This document shows positions 11,949-25,030 of a DNA stretch of 64,000 nucleotides, one piece after another. How positions within the stretch are numbered: the first letter of the stretch is position 1; every line of letters starts with the position of its first letter. Source of the stretch: Aldrovandia affinis (lineage: Eukaryota > Chordata > Actinopteri > Notacanthiformes > Halosauridae); the NCBI GenBank assembly GCA_029706075.1, contig JAINUG010000055.1:2046001-2110000 (forward strand), read 5' to 3'. A model generated the notes under the pieces. It saw nothing but the letters and a program-made list of their open reading frames with translations. It was not told the origin of the DNA and ran no database searches. A program made the position numbers and the translations under genes.

Positions 11949-11992
11949 GCCATTTAGCAGACGCTTTTATCCAAAGCGACTTACAGTAGTGA
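11949..11992 (-). mobile_element. orphan L2/SINE 3' tail
   Basis: The complement reads TGTAAGTCGCTTTGGATAAA then AGCGTCTGCTAAATGG, the family tail, with no head attached. It is a severely 5'-truncated retroposon. Confidence 0.7.
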
Positions 11993-13680
11993 TTCTTCAT
12001 AAGTAATCTGGCTTGTACACAAAGATTACAATTTGAGTATATAGTATAGTATATCTTTTTGATAATCACATTTTTTGTCTGATGTTTTTGGCCAGAAATA
12101 GATTTTTGAGTAGGATTTTTTATACTTTCCAATATATACAGAAGGAAATGAGCAAATGCGTAATATTTTAGCAGCCAGAATTATTTCCCATTAAAATACA
12201 ACTGACAGCAGAACTGAGAGCAACGCTGTCCGTTTTCTCTGGCCTGTCAAGGTGTCTAGCAGGGCAGAAATTTAAACAACGGAAATTTGTTACAGTAGGT
12301 GGTTCTTTTTCTTGTCATTTACACAACTCTTTCATTACTTTTAATGAAGTTAATAACCCATTTCACAATCATGTATATAAAGTGATGGTTCAGGTAAAGG
12401 ACAAAGCAGTTTGGTATTCAAATTCTGTCATTTTTTTAAATGCTGCTAGCGCAACATTTTTCATTAATTTCCGCTTGAATAAAGCCAACCCTTTTGTATC
12501 ATTTTTTGTGGCTGAGTAACCACGTTGTTATATTAGCACAATGTACTGCACAGTGGGGAGACAGCACAAAAAATGGGTTTAATGCCCAAACTAATTATAG
12601 ATATTTTTGCATGCCATAACGACTCTTGCTAGTGTAATTTATTAAATACTGTTTTTGCTCTTTTTTTTTTTTTACTGTGGCCTAATATTTTGCTAATTCA
12701 TTTTCCTTTATTTATATTAGGGGATCTTAAGCCCTGAAATTCTCAGAGCTCTGTATTCACACTGTATTCAGGAGAATGCACATTTAACCTTTTTAACAGA
12801 ATTTGAATTACATTACTTAACAATACATTTATTTAGCAGATTTAGCAAACTGTGTGGACAGGTAACACCAACTACATAATTAAGGATAGAATAACAATAT
12901 CATAACCTTTTCATTCAATTTCCTTTCTATAATAAATACTGTGCCACCAAAAAATATATGCTCAAAAAAGCATAAGATCTATTGGCACAATGGACAGTCT
13001 AACATCACGTCCCGTGTTTAATGATTCTGTGCCACCAAAAAATATATGCTCAAAAAAGCATAATAATAGGATAAAAGTCTGTGTGCTCTCAAAATTGTGC
13101 TGTTAAAATGGAGAAAATCTTGTTGCCTGTAACACTTATTTTTAATGCAATTATGACTTTTTTCATTACTTGCACAACATTTTGAGTCTTTGAAATGAAC
13201 AAAACATCATTTTTGAACTTGTTCAAAACAAAACAGCAACATTAACACTTTAATTTAACATTTACCTAAATTAGAATAAACGAGAGTGTACATTATTGGT
13301 TCATAAAGCAAGAGACATTGACAATGAGAGAGATAAACGCAACCATATTCTTAACCATAACCATATGAATGTTTTATTCATGTTTCTACCATGTTTTTTC
13401 AATCATAAATGCATCAGAACTATTACTACATTATGAACTGGAGTGGGGCAATAATGTTTTTATTAATGTTTTACTTTCATTGTGAAGTCCAGTCCAGTCA
13501 CTGAACCAACCAACATCCCTCCTTTGGCACCACAGAATGTTTTGAAGCATAAATTAATGCATTTAGGTCACAATACATGCCAGTGCTCATTGCAGCATGA
13601 CCAATATTCTGATTTCATATAAAAAGATCCAGACTGGATGCAATTTTGTTGCAATTACAGCTGTAGAGTACTGCTGGATC
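11993..13680. other. intergenic with a 37-bp direct repeat
   Basis: No gene. A 37-base unit starting CTGTGCCACCAAAAAATATA is found at 12939-12975 and again, apparently unchanged, at 13027-13063. The rest is AT-rich and unremarkable, with a T run at 12660-12672. Confidence 0.6.
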
Positions 13681-13684
13681 ACAC

Positions 13685-13688
<4 letters not shown>

Positions 13689-13720
<32 letters not shown>
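13689..13720. repeat. (TG)n microsatellite
   Basis: About 16 uninterrupted TG units. Confidence 0.95.
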
Positions 13721-13723
<3 letters not shown>

Positions 13724-13843
13724 GGGTAATGTTAATTTCTATGTACGTGTTTCTCCCATGACTATATCATGTATGTGGGCTCAGACTTAAAAACTAGTGC
13801 TTCAATACCATAAAATTAGGATAGACACGAACAAACAACAACA

Positions 13844-13992
13844 TAAATAATAATAATAATAATAATAATCAGAATAATCAGAATAATCAGAATAATCAGA
13901 ATACTACTACTACTACCATCACTACCACCACTACTACTACTAATAAAATATAATACAAATAATAAGGGTCATCTTCATTATCATCATCATTA
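13844..13992. repeat. compound microsatellite: AAT, AATCAG, ACT and ATC units
   Basis: (AAT)n passes into four AATCAG-type units, then (ACT)n with CCA variants, then an ATC-rich end. Stepwise change of the unit suggests slippage and point mutation in one ancestral array. Confidence 0.9.
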
Positions 13993-15010
13993 TCTGATAT
14001 GGCCGGTTTAGGTTTATTGGCTGCAGGCAACCACGGAGTGATTTGAAAATACATTTACAAATAATCACCAGTATCATATAACATATGCTTCCAACATATA
14101 GAGATGCGTGTTTGGTCCCAGCTGGGAGAGTTAATGGAATTCTGCAGGCTGCAAGGAGAGAGCGAAATAGCTTCCTCGGTACATTTGCATGATAAACTTA
14201 TCCATCTTTATGTCAGCCTAGGGGTCGTACAGGGTTCACCTGCCTGCTTGTTTCTCTCACTTTGGTTCAATGAACAAATCTCTAGCTCTGCGTTTACCGG
14301 CTGAATATAAATGCGTTCACAGTCGATCGTAGACCGCGTTAAGACATTAGAAACGGGATTTGTTGATATGCGCTTGCATCGGCGTAGCGATAAACAAAAT
14401 AACGCACAAAATATTTCCGACAGCAAACGCTTCCAGTCACAACAGACTGCAAATTCTCGTAACGGCAAAATGCAGAGCTAAATAACGAAATAATTCCGCT
14501 AGTAATGCGCACAACACCTGAACCTGGACTTAAGGGAAATCAAAATACTTTTCTACGAAATGTTTAACGTATTCCAATGAACTCTATAGGCAGCTGCTGA
14601 AGCAAGAGGAGCAGTGTTTTAAGACTGAACTCCTGTTGACAAGGGGCCCCCTGTTTGGCACTAAACAGCTTGTATCACACCAAGAGGCATCGTTTCCAGA
14701 CAAATAGTCAGTGCTCATTCTAGTGTAGAAACAGCTGCATATTATTGAAGTCATTTGAGAACGCAAATACACTTTCGTATAATTATTTTTCAGCCATGCT
14801 AACATTAACACATCTGCTACTCCACGCCACAGACCGAAATTTGGCACATTTTCTCTGCTAGTTCTGTCTGTATCACATTTTTGGGAGAAATCAAAATCTT
14901 TAACAGCTGATAACTACTCTGCAGCGACAGATAAATCAGCTCTAATGTTCTGAGAATTGAGCGTGCTTTCCCTCCTAATCACTTCTTAACGATCATGTTT
15001 ATGGTCGAAT
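13993..15010. other. intergenic, repeat-poor, no gene seen
   Basis: No transposon signature for about 1 kb, which is rare to the right of 9.4 kb. Short open frames on both strands at 14104-14847 show no domain. It is a candidate for conserved non-coding sequence, to be judged by alignment. Confidence 0.4.
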
Positions 15011-15012
15011 CC

Positions 15013-15128
15013 GCGCTGGAAGTTGCCCGTAAACGCTGGCCTGAAGTCGGTTTTCCGTTTTTATTCCTAATGCTTAAAGTTAACTGATCCTATATCAGTG
15101 CTTAGGGGCAACTTCTGCCTCCAGCGTT
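15013..15128. mobile_element. small MITE-like inverted repeat
   Basis: The left end reads CGCTGGAAGTTGCCC, and the complement of the right end CGCTGGAGGCAGAAGTTGCC: the same ends with a 6-base indel. The centre is about 70 bases and non-coding. Confidence 0.55.
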
Positions 15129-15374
15129 GTATACCCGCTGATAAAGCTCAACTTGAAGAATTCTGGATGATTGAATTCCGGGAAAGAGTCACCTGCTCAC
15201 CAGCTGGAGAACAAAAAAATAGAAAAACACGAATAGTGCAAATTAACTATAGTAATTAGATGAAAACGTTGATTAGAGTTTGATAATAACATGAAAGCAT
15301 TTTTAAGTGGCAGTTATTTAGTATTCATGGAGTAAAAATAAGTAGCGAAGTAATGTTCTAATTTCATGCTCATA

Positions 15375-16935
<1,561 letters not shown>

Positions 16936-16939
16936 CATG

Positions 16940-17130
16940 AAGATTATGAGATATAAACATCTTACTTACTCTTACTCTTACCCTTTTTAACAAAAGTTTT
17001 CTCCATTGCCCAGTTTGGAACATACAGGTTGTGAACAAAAAAATAGGAAACATCAAACGCATCACAGCAATCATGCCTCTTTCAAAGTCACTGATGCCTT
17101 CTCTTGCTGCAATGCTAGCCATAATTAAGG
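16940..17130 (-). mobile_element. fragment of a second Tc1-like transposase
   Basis: The minus strand reads MASIAAREGISDFERGM and then degenerates. ISDFERGMI is the start motif of another common fish Tc1 transposase group. The piece runs out within 40 residues. It sits between the decayed Tc1 and the 0.73 kb repeat unit. Confidence 0.45.
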
Positions 17131-17171
17131 GCGATTCTGTTCAGAATCTTTATACATTACCCTTTTAAACA

Positions 17172-17897
17172 TGCATGCATGCATGTCTTATGTATTTAAT
17201 TAATAGATGAGACGCACCTGTGAAGTGGCCTCTGTTTTGCATGCACTTGTTGTTCCTAATTTACCTTGATGTTTCCATTTCTTTGGTAGCTTTGTGGCTA
17301 AGGTCCTCAGGAGGTCCCATGTTTATAGGATATACAGTAGACTCAAAGTGGTTCTCCTTCTGCCGCGATTATGCACGTGGTGTGACACTTAGAAGGCGCA
17401 TGGTAAACTCAACATGTTTGTATTGAGCAATGCATTTGTTGCAACCATAAGATGACTGTATGCCCTACGTTCAAAAACTGGCCTAAGGTAAATGACCGTA
17501 ATATCCACTTGCTTTCAGGAATTCTCGCAGCACTTGTAAGATTGTAGAACATGCCTGAAGAGTGCTTTCTGTTAAACTGAGTTTTATGGATCACATAAAA
17601 ACACACTCTTCAAACCTTGAACTAAGCAAGAAGATTGTACATTGAAACTTGTTACAAAACATGCACCCTGCAATGCCCGTTAATTAGTCAGTTATTTTGG
17701 GTTCATCCTCAAGAAAACACTCATGCCAGTGTACGTGAAACCTGATTGGCTTGTTTGTGACTTTTCTGAGATTCAAAGCCACTCAGCCATTGCAAGTCCA
17801 AGGATATAAGGGTGCACTGAATTGTGGATAATTGACTGAATTAGTTACATGAGGGACTGTTTATATTGGTTGGCAGTCAATCTAATACTGTCGGTGT
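17172..17897 (+). repeat. 0.73 kb repeat unit, left copy (inverted partner at 31990-32727)
   Basis: Starts in GCATGCATG and ends GTCGGTGTACC. It is almost identical to the complement of 31990-32727: I count three substitutions by eye (for example GGTCCCATG against GGTCACATG). No domain is recognisable in its short frames. A TATA-like GGATATAAG stands near the end (17802-17810). It joins directly to an L2 3' end. It could be part of a chimeric retroposon or an unclassified LTR-like unit. Confidence 0.8.
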
Positions 17898-18312
17898 ACC
17901 TCGGTGGTGGAACGACCTTCCAGAATCGGTCAAGACCGCGGAATCACTAGCGATCTTTCGCAAGAGACTCAAAACCCACCTTTTCAGACTCCACTACCAC
18001 TGAATTCTGTACCTAAATGTCTGTGCATCTACCCAAATGTCATCACCACTGCTTACTTGCTCAACACTTCTTGTATATGTATCCCTGCCTACTCCTCATA
18101 AAAATAAAAATACATTTAATTACTAACCTTTTCCTTCCCAGTGTTACAGGCATGGTATTCAGCTGCCTACAATGATGTCTATCGCTGTATTACTGCACTG
18201 ATCTCTTGCGCAAACTATGATTGTTCCTACCATGTATTAATGCACATCTTGTAAGTCGCTCTGGATAAGAGCGTCTGCTAAATGCTTAAAATGTAAAATG
18301 TAAAATGTAGAG
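17898..18312 (+). mobile_element. L2-type LINE 3' end
   Basis: Encodes the usual L2 C-terminus: RWWNDLP-like GGTGGAACGACC, then KRLKTHLFRLHYH-like sequence ending at a TGA (18000). After about 250 bases of 3' UTR comes CTTGTAAGTCGCTCTGGATA and the AAATGTAAAATGTAAA tail. The upstream RT is absent because the element is cut short at the 0.73 kb unit. Confidence 0.85.
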
Positions 18313-18539
18313 TGTGTGATTGTCTTTTCTTATGTAATGTTATTTTTCTGGTAGTTAGCACCATGTTAAAATTTGTGCGTGCTTCCTCCTCTTTTGTATA
18401 GGCTAATTCTTTTACATTATAAAATGGGTTTGTGCTAATGTGCTGTACATAGCAAGTTATCAATCTGACCACCAATATCTGCCATAAGGGGTCTTTGGAA
18501 GAATTCAGAATTATGGAATGTGTCTGTCGTTCAGATGGG

Positions 18540-18862
18540 AAGGTAAAAACCGAGGTCCTGACTCTCTGTGGATCCAATTGCACTTTTTGAAAAAGAGTAG
18601 GGTGTTAACCCAGTGTCCTGGCCAAATTCCCAACCAAAACAATATATATCCAAGGAATTCATTAATTCCCTCCCTCCTGGCCTCTCCACTGTGTATCTGA
18701 TGTGCAGTGAGCTTGTACTGGCGCATTATGGCTGCCGTCGTGTTCACCCAGGTGGGTGCTGCACATTGGTGGTGGTTGAGGTGAGTTGCCCCCCTATCAT
18801 TGTAAGCGCTTTGAGTTCCCTGGAAGAAAAGCGCTACATAAATCCAATTGTCATTCATTCAT
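18540..18862 (-). repeat. dispersed repeat, related to 53100-53380
   Basis: Shares CACCTGGGTGAA / TTCACCCAGGTGGGTGCTGC, GGAGAGGCCAGGAGG-like and AAGCGCTTTGAGTTCCCTGG with the copy at 53.1 kb, in the opposite orientation. The GCGCTACATAAATCCAAT end is very common in fish genomes. The family is non-coding as far as I can see. Confidence 0.6.
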
Positions 18863-19680
18863 TACTTAAAAACGTACTTTCAGCCCATACAATGTACGGT
18901 GACACTGTACAAGGTTGGACCACAGTGATAGCATGGTTAAAGTGATACAATGAACATAAAATCATGGGAGCACAGGAAATCAGGGGAAAAACTTGTTTCC
19001 ATTTTAATGGAAACAAGTGCTTCAGGGTTGGTGACAGAAAAAAAATGCAGGGATGAAGAGCCCAAGTGCAACAGTACTGTTAAATTGATGCTTAAAAAGC
19101 CCGGAATCCAATTCCGAAGAAAAATATACTCCAGCTGAAATGTACATTATAGATCTTGGCTGGGATTGTCAGTAGGCTCTGGCCAGTGTGGGTATTCTCC
19201 TCTGTTATAAGAGGCTGTTGTTTGGCCCTTCGCCATCTGAGGAGGAAAAAGAGAGGGAGGCGATAAGAGAGAGAGAGAGAGAGAGAGAGAGAAGGAGACC
19301 GAGCTGCATGCAACGACTAATTGTGAAAAGTACAGGAAAGCAAGAGCACAGTACTTTCTGAAGATACAAGAAATCTGCCCTGAACTTTTGACCCTCTCAG
19401 AGATAGGGAGACTGCCAATCCTTTCAGGAGAGAAGAGGGAATGTGCGGCTGTAGAAACACAGTATGTTGCAACTTGCAACAATCTAAGGGAAAGTAGGGG
19501 ATTTAAAAGCAAAATAAAGATCAATTTTGTTTACGGTCCATTTATGGTTGCTGGTGGAGGTGTAGAATTGCATTTTTGAATTATTTATGTTATTAGTCTA
19601 GTTCGATTTGTTATCTATTATTTATCATTCGGCAACACAAGTGCATATTTGTTATAGAAATGAAGCCAAGCAGATTTTAT
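18863..19680. other. intergenic; (GA)n microsatellite
   Basis: (GA)n occupies 19266-19293. No gene is supported in the rest. Confidence 0.6.
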
Positions 19681-21990
19681 TTTTCTAGAGAGAGAACATT
19701 AGCATCTCTGTGTCAGTTCCATCCCATCCCTCTACATGCAGTGGCAGTGTTTCCCTTCTTTTTAAGGGAGGAAGAGTAATCGAGTGATGAGTTGCAGGTG
19801 AATGTGCATGCAGTGGTGGATGCACTGAGTGTCCGTGTCTCTGAGCTGGGTGGGGGCGGGGGGGTTGGGTGTTGCCTCCCAGTAGGCCCTTGTCCGTGGT
19901 ACTGAAAGTCTGCTGACTGGAGCTGTGGCCAACCCTCAGGGCATCACAGAACTCAAGCAATTGTTTGGGCTTCAGACTGACTCTGTCCACATAAGGCATA
20001 TACCACGAGTGCAGGTTGGGCCCCATTGTTGAGACATTGCAGGTTAGAGCCATGTCTATGTCACTATTCAACTGTGACTGGGAGTCCGCAGCCACTGCAT
20101 CACAGGCTCGAGCCCTGGCTACGTCATTAGCCAACTATGTCTGGGAGTCCACACAACTTGACGCAACTAACCTCATTCTGCCAGGGATAGGGAGGATTTA
20201 AGCGCCGGGCATGCACAAGTTACCAATACATGCAAATCATGATTATGGCCAGATTCCATAATGGAAGCTTTTAATTATAAAACCTATAATGGAAATGTTC
20301 AATTAATTAAAATTATTACACTTTTTTCATCTCTCAAACCGTGGCAAACATTTGACCACCCACCAGTTTCAATGACCAATAATAACGATAACATTAATAT
20401 TTATTCATTTAAAAACTGATGCCCCTCTTTGAAAAAAGAGGCATTACATATACAGTATTGCACAATTGCACGGCAGGTATGGCAATCAGGGAACCTTCAT
20501 GAGAATCACTTTGAACTTTTCCAGTGGCATTCAGAATCAAGCTGAATTACCATACATAAAGGGTATGGTCATCAAGGCCCCCTTCAAGCCGCTTGTTATA
20601 TCTCAATGCATAACGCTGTGGCTTAGCTGCTGCTCAGCGCTTTAAGGAGTCAAGGTAGTGTGACAGATACAGCCCTTGCCTTCTATACTTTTAGTCCATT
20701 CAGCGTTACGCTTGATGCAACATTCAGATTTCTTTTTTCATCCCACTATTTTTTATTTTCCTCCCAATCAGGCATGTCCCATCGACTTGCTACTGTGCGA
20801 TGAGGTTGGGGGGATGGGTTGGGGGAACCCTCCCTCCCTATCTTCCTGGGCAACAGTACGATCAGTTATGTACCTCCACACAGGGTCGAAGGGCGACACT
20901 GATATGGTCAGGATTTAGTTCCGGACCATCGGGTGCGTCAATGCGCTATGACCAATTTTTTAGCCGGACGTATCACTTGACGGCCCCAACATTCAGACTG
21001 CTGTGAGAGAATGGCATCACACTTTCACAATTTAACCCCTGCCAGGTTAAAGAGGTTTTTCATTCAGAAAGACGAAGTCTCAAAACAGAATGTAACATTT
21101 GTCTACTTAGCATGGAAAAGACTATGCAAATGCTCACAAAGATCCACCTTCAAAGGTGTAATATTAGCCCTGTGTTTAATAAATTGTAGTGGGTTACTTT
21201 GAATATAACGTAACATTTGTAAGTTGTTGTTGTAAATGTGTTGCATGTTTTCCAGATGATCACATGAGCTATAATCATTTTTGAATACATTCATGTGCAT
21301 TGCAAAGACAGATTATATATGGTATATAATCATTGAACAGTCTTTGAATTTAAATGTAATTGAATTCAATTGAATTCCATAAACATTAATTGCACCAATC
21401 TATTCCTCTGCTATTGTTTGCACATAACTTGAAAGATTATATTTTGACTGCACAGGGGCTTGTGAGGGCCTCTTATGTCTGCATAATTAAATGCCATGGA
21501 GTTGATCATAATTTACCCATTGAGACACAGGTGCTTCTAGTATTATTTAGAGTTTGGTCTAGGGCTTTGTTTGTATGCAGTTACAAATGCATCATTCCTG
21601 AATTATTTTGGGTCCACGTATTTTGGGTTTTCACTTGTTCCAGAGATGTTATTATTATTGCATTGTTTAACCCCTCCATATCATAGAAATGCGAGCCTGG
21701 CCTTGCCAAGAGTTGATCGTGATTACTTTTGAAAACCTTCGGATTGGACCTCGGGCCCCTCTGGCTCAATTGGATCCGGGGACACCGCCCCGGCCCCCAC
21801 CCCAAGTCAGGGGGTCACATGATATGAGGGTCACAGGAGTTATAATTCAAAGAGACAATTCCCATTTTGCTGATTGTCGTTGATGCAAAAATCACCCACG
21901 CCGAGATCCTGACTGGGAACCATTAACTGTCAGGAGTTCATTTTCCTCCGTTGCATTAAACCCTAACCCCGCTGACAAGGCCCCCAAAAT
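19681..21990. other. intergenic; one unexplained 149-codon open frame
   Basis: The minus strand is open at 19685-20134 with no domain I know. It overlaps two diverged tandem copies of a ~70-base unit (20042-20150, sharing GCCAACTATGTCTGGGAGTCC-like text), which argues for chance. The remaining sequence shows nothing recognisable. Confidence 0.4.
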
Positions 21991-22262
21991 TATGCGGGCC
22001 CTGTTGCCATGGTGCGGCCCCTGTGTAACCCTACAGGACCATCAGGCATCATTATCTTTTCATCCCTCAGCCCCCTGCGCCAGCAGGAGGAGGGAAGTGG
22101 CGCTGATGGATGATTGTCACCGGCGGGCGCGAGGGGGCAGCTTCGTTAATGTTGCTAACGGCTGTGAGGGGCTGCGGCTGAAGGCAGGTTAAACCTGCGG
22201 ATTCCGTGCACTGTCGTTCAGGCCCCACTCCGCCAAACCCGCGGGGGCTTTGTCACCAGGGA
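21990..22262. promoter_or_regulatory. GC-rich block with Hox/Pbx-like and CTCF-like motifs
   Basis: This block stands out in AT-rich surroundings and shows no transposon features. It contains TGATGGATGA (22104-22113), one base off the Hox1-Pbx site TGATGGATGG, running into TGATTGTCA (22111-22119), close to Pbx/Meis sites. GCGCGAGGGGGCAGC (22127-22141) is one base off CCGCGNGGNGGCAG. A group 1 Hox protein with Pbx would be an expected binder. Motif reading by eye only. Confidence 0.35.
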
Positions 22263-22429
22263 CGCTCTGTCTAAGAGTACCAGCAAAGCAGGGCATTTTT
22301 CAATCGGTTACTTACATGTACAATAGCCATTACAGGTACAGACACTGGACAATTACATAGACCGTACATAAAAGCACCATCAAAGATAAATGTCTCCAAT
22401 TGATTTTTAAAAGTAGCCATTGTTTCGGC

Positions 22430-23320
22430 ATTGTTTCAACACTTCTGATCCACAATCAAGGAGCCTGGCAGGAAAAATATCTAGGGCTCACTGTTTTGAG
22501 GTGATACCTGGATATTACTAGTAGTCCCTCACTTTCTGAGCGCAGGGAACGAACTGGTACAAGTGCTAGCAATTGTACAAGGTAGGAGGGCCCTTTCCCA
22601 TTTAAGGCCTTGCATGTAATGATTTTTACCTTGTAATCGATGTGCTGTTTAACCGGCAGCCAGTGCAATGATCTTAGGACCGGCATGATGTGTTCAGACC
22701 TGCGGTTATAGGTCAGTAGCCCGGCAGCTGCATTTTGGACGAGATGCAGCCTATTGAGTTCACTCTTTGGTAGTCCAGAAAACAAATAATTGCAATAGTC
22801 TAGGTGGGACATTATGAAAGAGTGGACCAGCACCCCTGCATCTTTCCTGCTCAGACAAGGGATGAACTTTGCAATATTTCTCAAATAGTAAAAAGCAGCT
22901 CTAGTTATGTATTTGAGATGGGTGTCAAGCAAGAGCTCAGGAGTCAAAAATTACACCCAGACCCTGTGGGGCAAATTAGATCTGGTTACCTTCAAAAGGT
23001 ATGTTGGGCACTTCAAATTTTGATTACAAGGCTTTGGGAACCAATCAGGAGTATTTCTGTATTCTCTGGGTTTAGTTTCAACCAATTAGTTGTCATCCAT
23101 GTTTTCATTTCAGTAAGGCACTCAGTGAGTGCAGATGCTGCCATCTCAGTGTTGACAGGAAATGATGCATAAATCTGTGTCATCTGCATAGAAATGGATG
23201 ACACACATCTGCAATACAAATGCAATACAATCTGCAATACAAATTTCCCAATTATGTCACCCAGTGGTAACATATTCATACTGAACAGCATTTTCCCCAA
23301 GAAAATAAGATAATACATTT
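22430..23320 (-). pseudogene. L2-clade LINE relic, RT C-terminal part
   Basis: The minus strand has MQMTQIYASFP near 23190 (remnant of the YADDTQIY catalytic motif, shifted), then MKTWMTTNWLKLNPENTEIL and, after a break, KYITRAAFYYLRNIAKFIPC, SHLDYCNYLFSGLP and LHWLPVKQHIDYKV. These are the standard blocks after the RT palm in L2 elements. Frames break at least twice and no tail is visible to the left, so the copy is old. Confidence 0.8.
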
Positions 23321-23625
23321 GTGAGGATCTTCAGGCAGTGTTCAGGCATAACCAATGTTGCACAAACCACTACTGTTTAACACTGCTCAATCCAGTTTAT
23401 TTTATTGTTGCTTTCATTGTGTTTACTTCTCCTGGGATGCTTTTTTTCAAATCCACATTATTCCAAAGCCATTAGCATAAAATATCAATTTTCCATAAAA
23501 TAAAATTAAGCTATACTGTCCATTACTGAAAACACCAGTGACTAGTAGCACAAAAAAACACATATTAAAAATGTAGCGTAGAAAAATTGTACAGTTAAAA
23601 AAAAAGCTAAAATATAAAAGAATAG
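23321..23625. other. intergenic, nothing recognised
   Basis: AT-rich spacer between the LINE relic and the SINE pair. Confidence 0.5.
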
Positions 23626-23970
23626 GTCCCCAGGTGGCTCAACCGGTAAAAGCACTTGCCGGGAGTGCAGGTTGCCCACTGCAGCCGGGGTTTGAATCCC
23701 CGGCTGCGCCAGCCCGGCTCTGGCCAGGGAGTCCCGCTCGGTACAGGTACAGAAAGCTTCCCTGCGGGTATTCACGGTCAACGGCACGGCAGGGTCCGTC
23801 TCAAAGGAAGTGGTTTGCTTGTCTTCGTCACTGCCGGTCCCAGGGTAGACTGGTCCCGTACTTGCAGGCGGTGGGCTTATTTAGAGCGTAATTGAATAAA
23901 TAGAGGGTACAATTGGCCACCAAATTGTGAGAAAAAAACTGTGGAAAATCTGAAACAAATTTATTTTAAA
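23626..23970 (+). mobile_element. tRNA-derived SINE, first of a tandem pair
   Basis: The tRNA-like head has an A box in GGTGGCTCAACCGG and a B box in GGTTTGAATCCCC. The body has CACTGCCGGTCCCAGG, also seen in the SINE at 40749. The tail is AATTGAATAAATAGAGGGTA, then a GAGAAAAAAACTG run, shared with the next SINE. Confidence 0.85.
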
Positions 23971-23982
23971 AATATATATAAG

Positions 23983-24346
23983 GGGGCTGGCGGATGGCGT
24001 AGCGGTCTAACGCACCACGCTTTGGAGTGGTGTGCGCTGCCCGTCAGGGACACGGATCAAAACCCGCGTCTCTACCAGACCGGCCCTGGTCGTCAGCCTG
24101 ACCGGAGGCTGAGGGGAGAGGGAGAGCCGGCACGAGTCCGTCGAGGAGAAGGTTAAGGCGTCCGTGGAAGAATTCCTGTCTCGGAAGAGGCGGGAACACT
24201 CGGCCAGGAATGTGTGTCTCGCTCCCGGAGGACGGGCGACGGACTCGTGGGGGTGGGAAATTGAAATAAATAGAGGGTTTAATTGGCAACCAAATTGGGA
24301 GAAAAACTGGAAAAAATCTGAAATAAATGTATTAAAAAAAATATAT
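23983..24346 (+). mobile_element. tRNA-derived SINE, second of a tandem pair
   Basis: The head differs from its neighbour: A box TGGCGTAGCGGTCTAACG, B-like GGATCAAAACCCG. The 3' part AATAAATAGAGGGTTTAATT then GGGAGAAAAACTGGAAAAAA is nearly the same as that of the SINE at 23626. Two different heads on one tail suggest a shared LINE partner. Confidence 0.85.
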
Positions 24347-25030
24347 ATATATATTTAAATAAAAGAATAGAAGCAAAGAGGAAATCGTCCTTGAAATGCT
24401 AGCATGCAGGTGGAGCTGAAGTGTAATGCACATTTGTTTGGGAGTCTTGAACAGATCACAGGTTGCTCATCAATCAGTATATTATTCTACAAGGGAAATC
24501 AATGGAAGGGAAGATGGCTATAAGGATGTATGCTGAGTGGAAATCACACCATTGATTACATTTTAGTGGACGATATGTAAGCCGTATTTCTACTGACTGA
24601 CCTTTGTTATGTATGAGTGCAATATTGGAATGGGACCCAATATAGTGGTTTGCATTTTAACCGATGGAAGTCTCATTTACAGCTCAAGTGCCCCTGACTG
24701 TGGAACAGCTTCAGAGTTTAACTTCTCCAGTCCTGCCTTATGTCTGCTTATAACATGTTTGTTTGTCAATTAAAGCAAAGCCTGCACAACAAATCAGCAT
24801 TTTTGCACCCTGGCTTATAACAGAGAAAGAAGTCCTTACGCTTGTGCTTTTGTTATTTCTCATTTGGGGACTATGTAATTGCCATATTTGCAACTGAATG
24901 AAGTGCTGCATGGCTACAGCTATATGTCCTGCCAAAGGCTGTAAAGTACTCTTCCTTGTGTCTGTGTCTCGGCAACACAGTTAACATGAAACTTCTGTCT
25001 GCCATTGAAGTTGAAACCAAAGACCCTATA
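24347..25030. other. intergenic, nothing recognised
   Basis: No gene or clear repeat beyond a short AT run at the start. Confidence 0.5.

Noticed and set aside
12939..13063. CRISPR-like array
   Set aside because: Only two repeat copies in vertebrate DNA.
17886..17910. retrocopy of a spliced L2 transcript
   Set aside because: The missing segment does not start GT or end AG in any alignment allowed by the 3-base overlap.
19685..20134. 149-codon minus-strand open frame
   Set aside because: No known domain, no splice context, and it overlaps diverged tandem duplicates; chance is the simpler reading.
23650..24156. tRNA genes
   Set aside because: A and B boxes are present, but arms do not close and SINE bodies and tails follow. 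The same applies at 39.5, 40.75, 45.9 and 59.1 kb.
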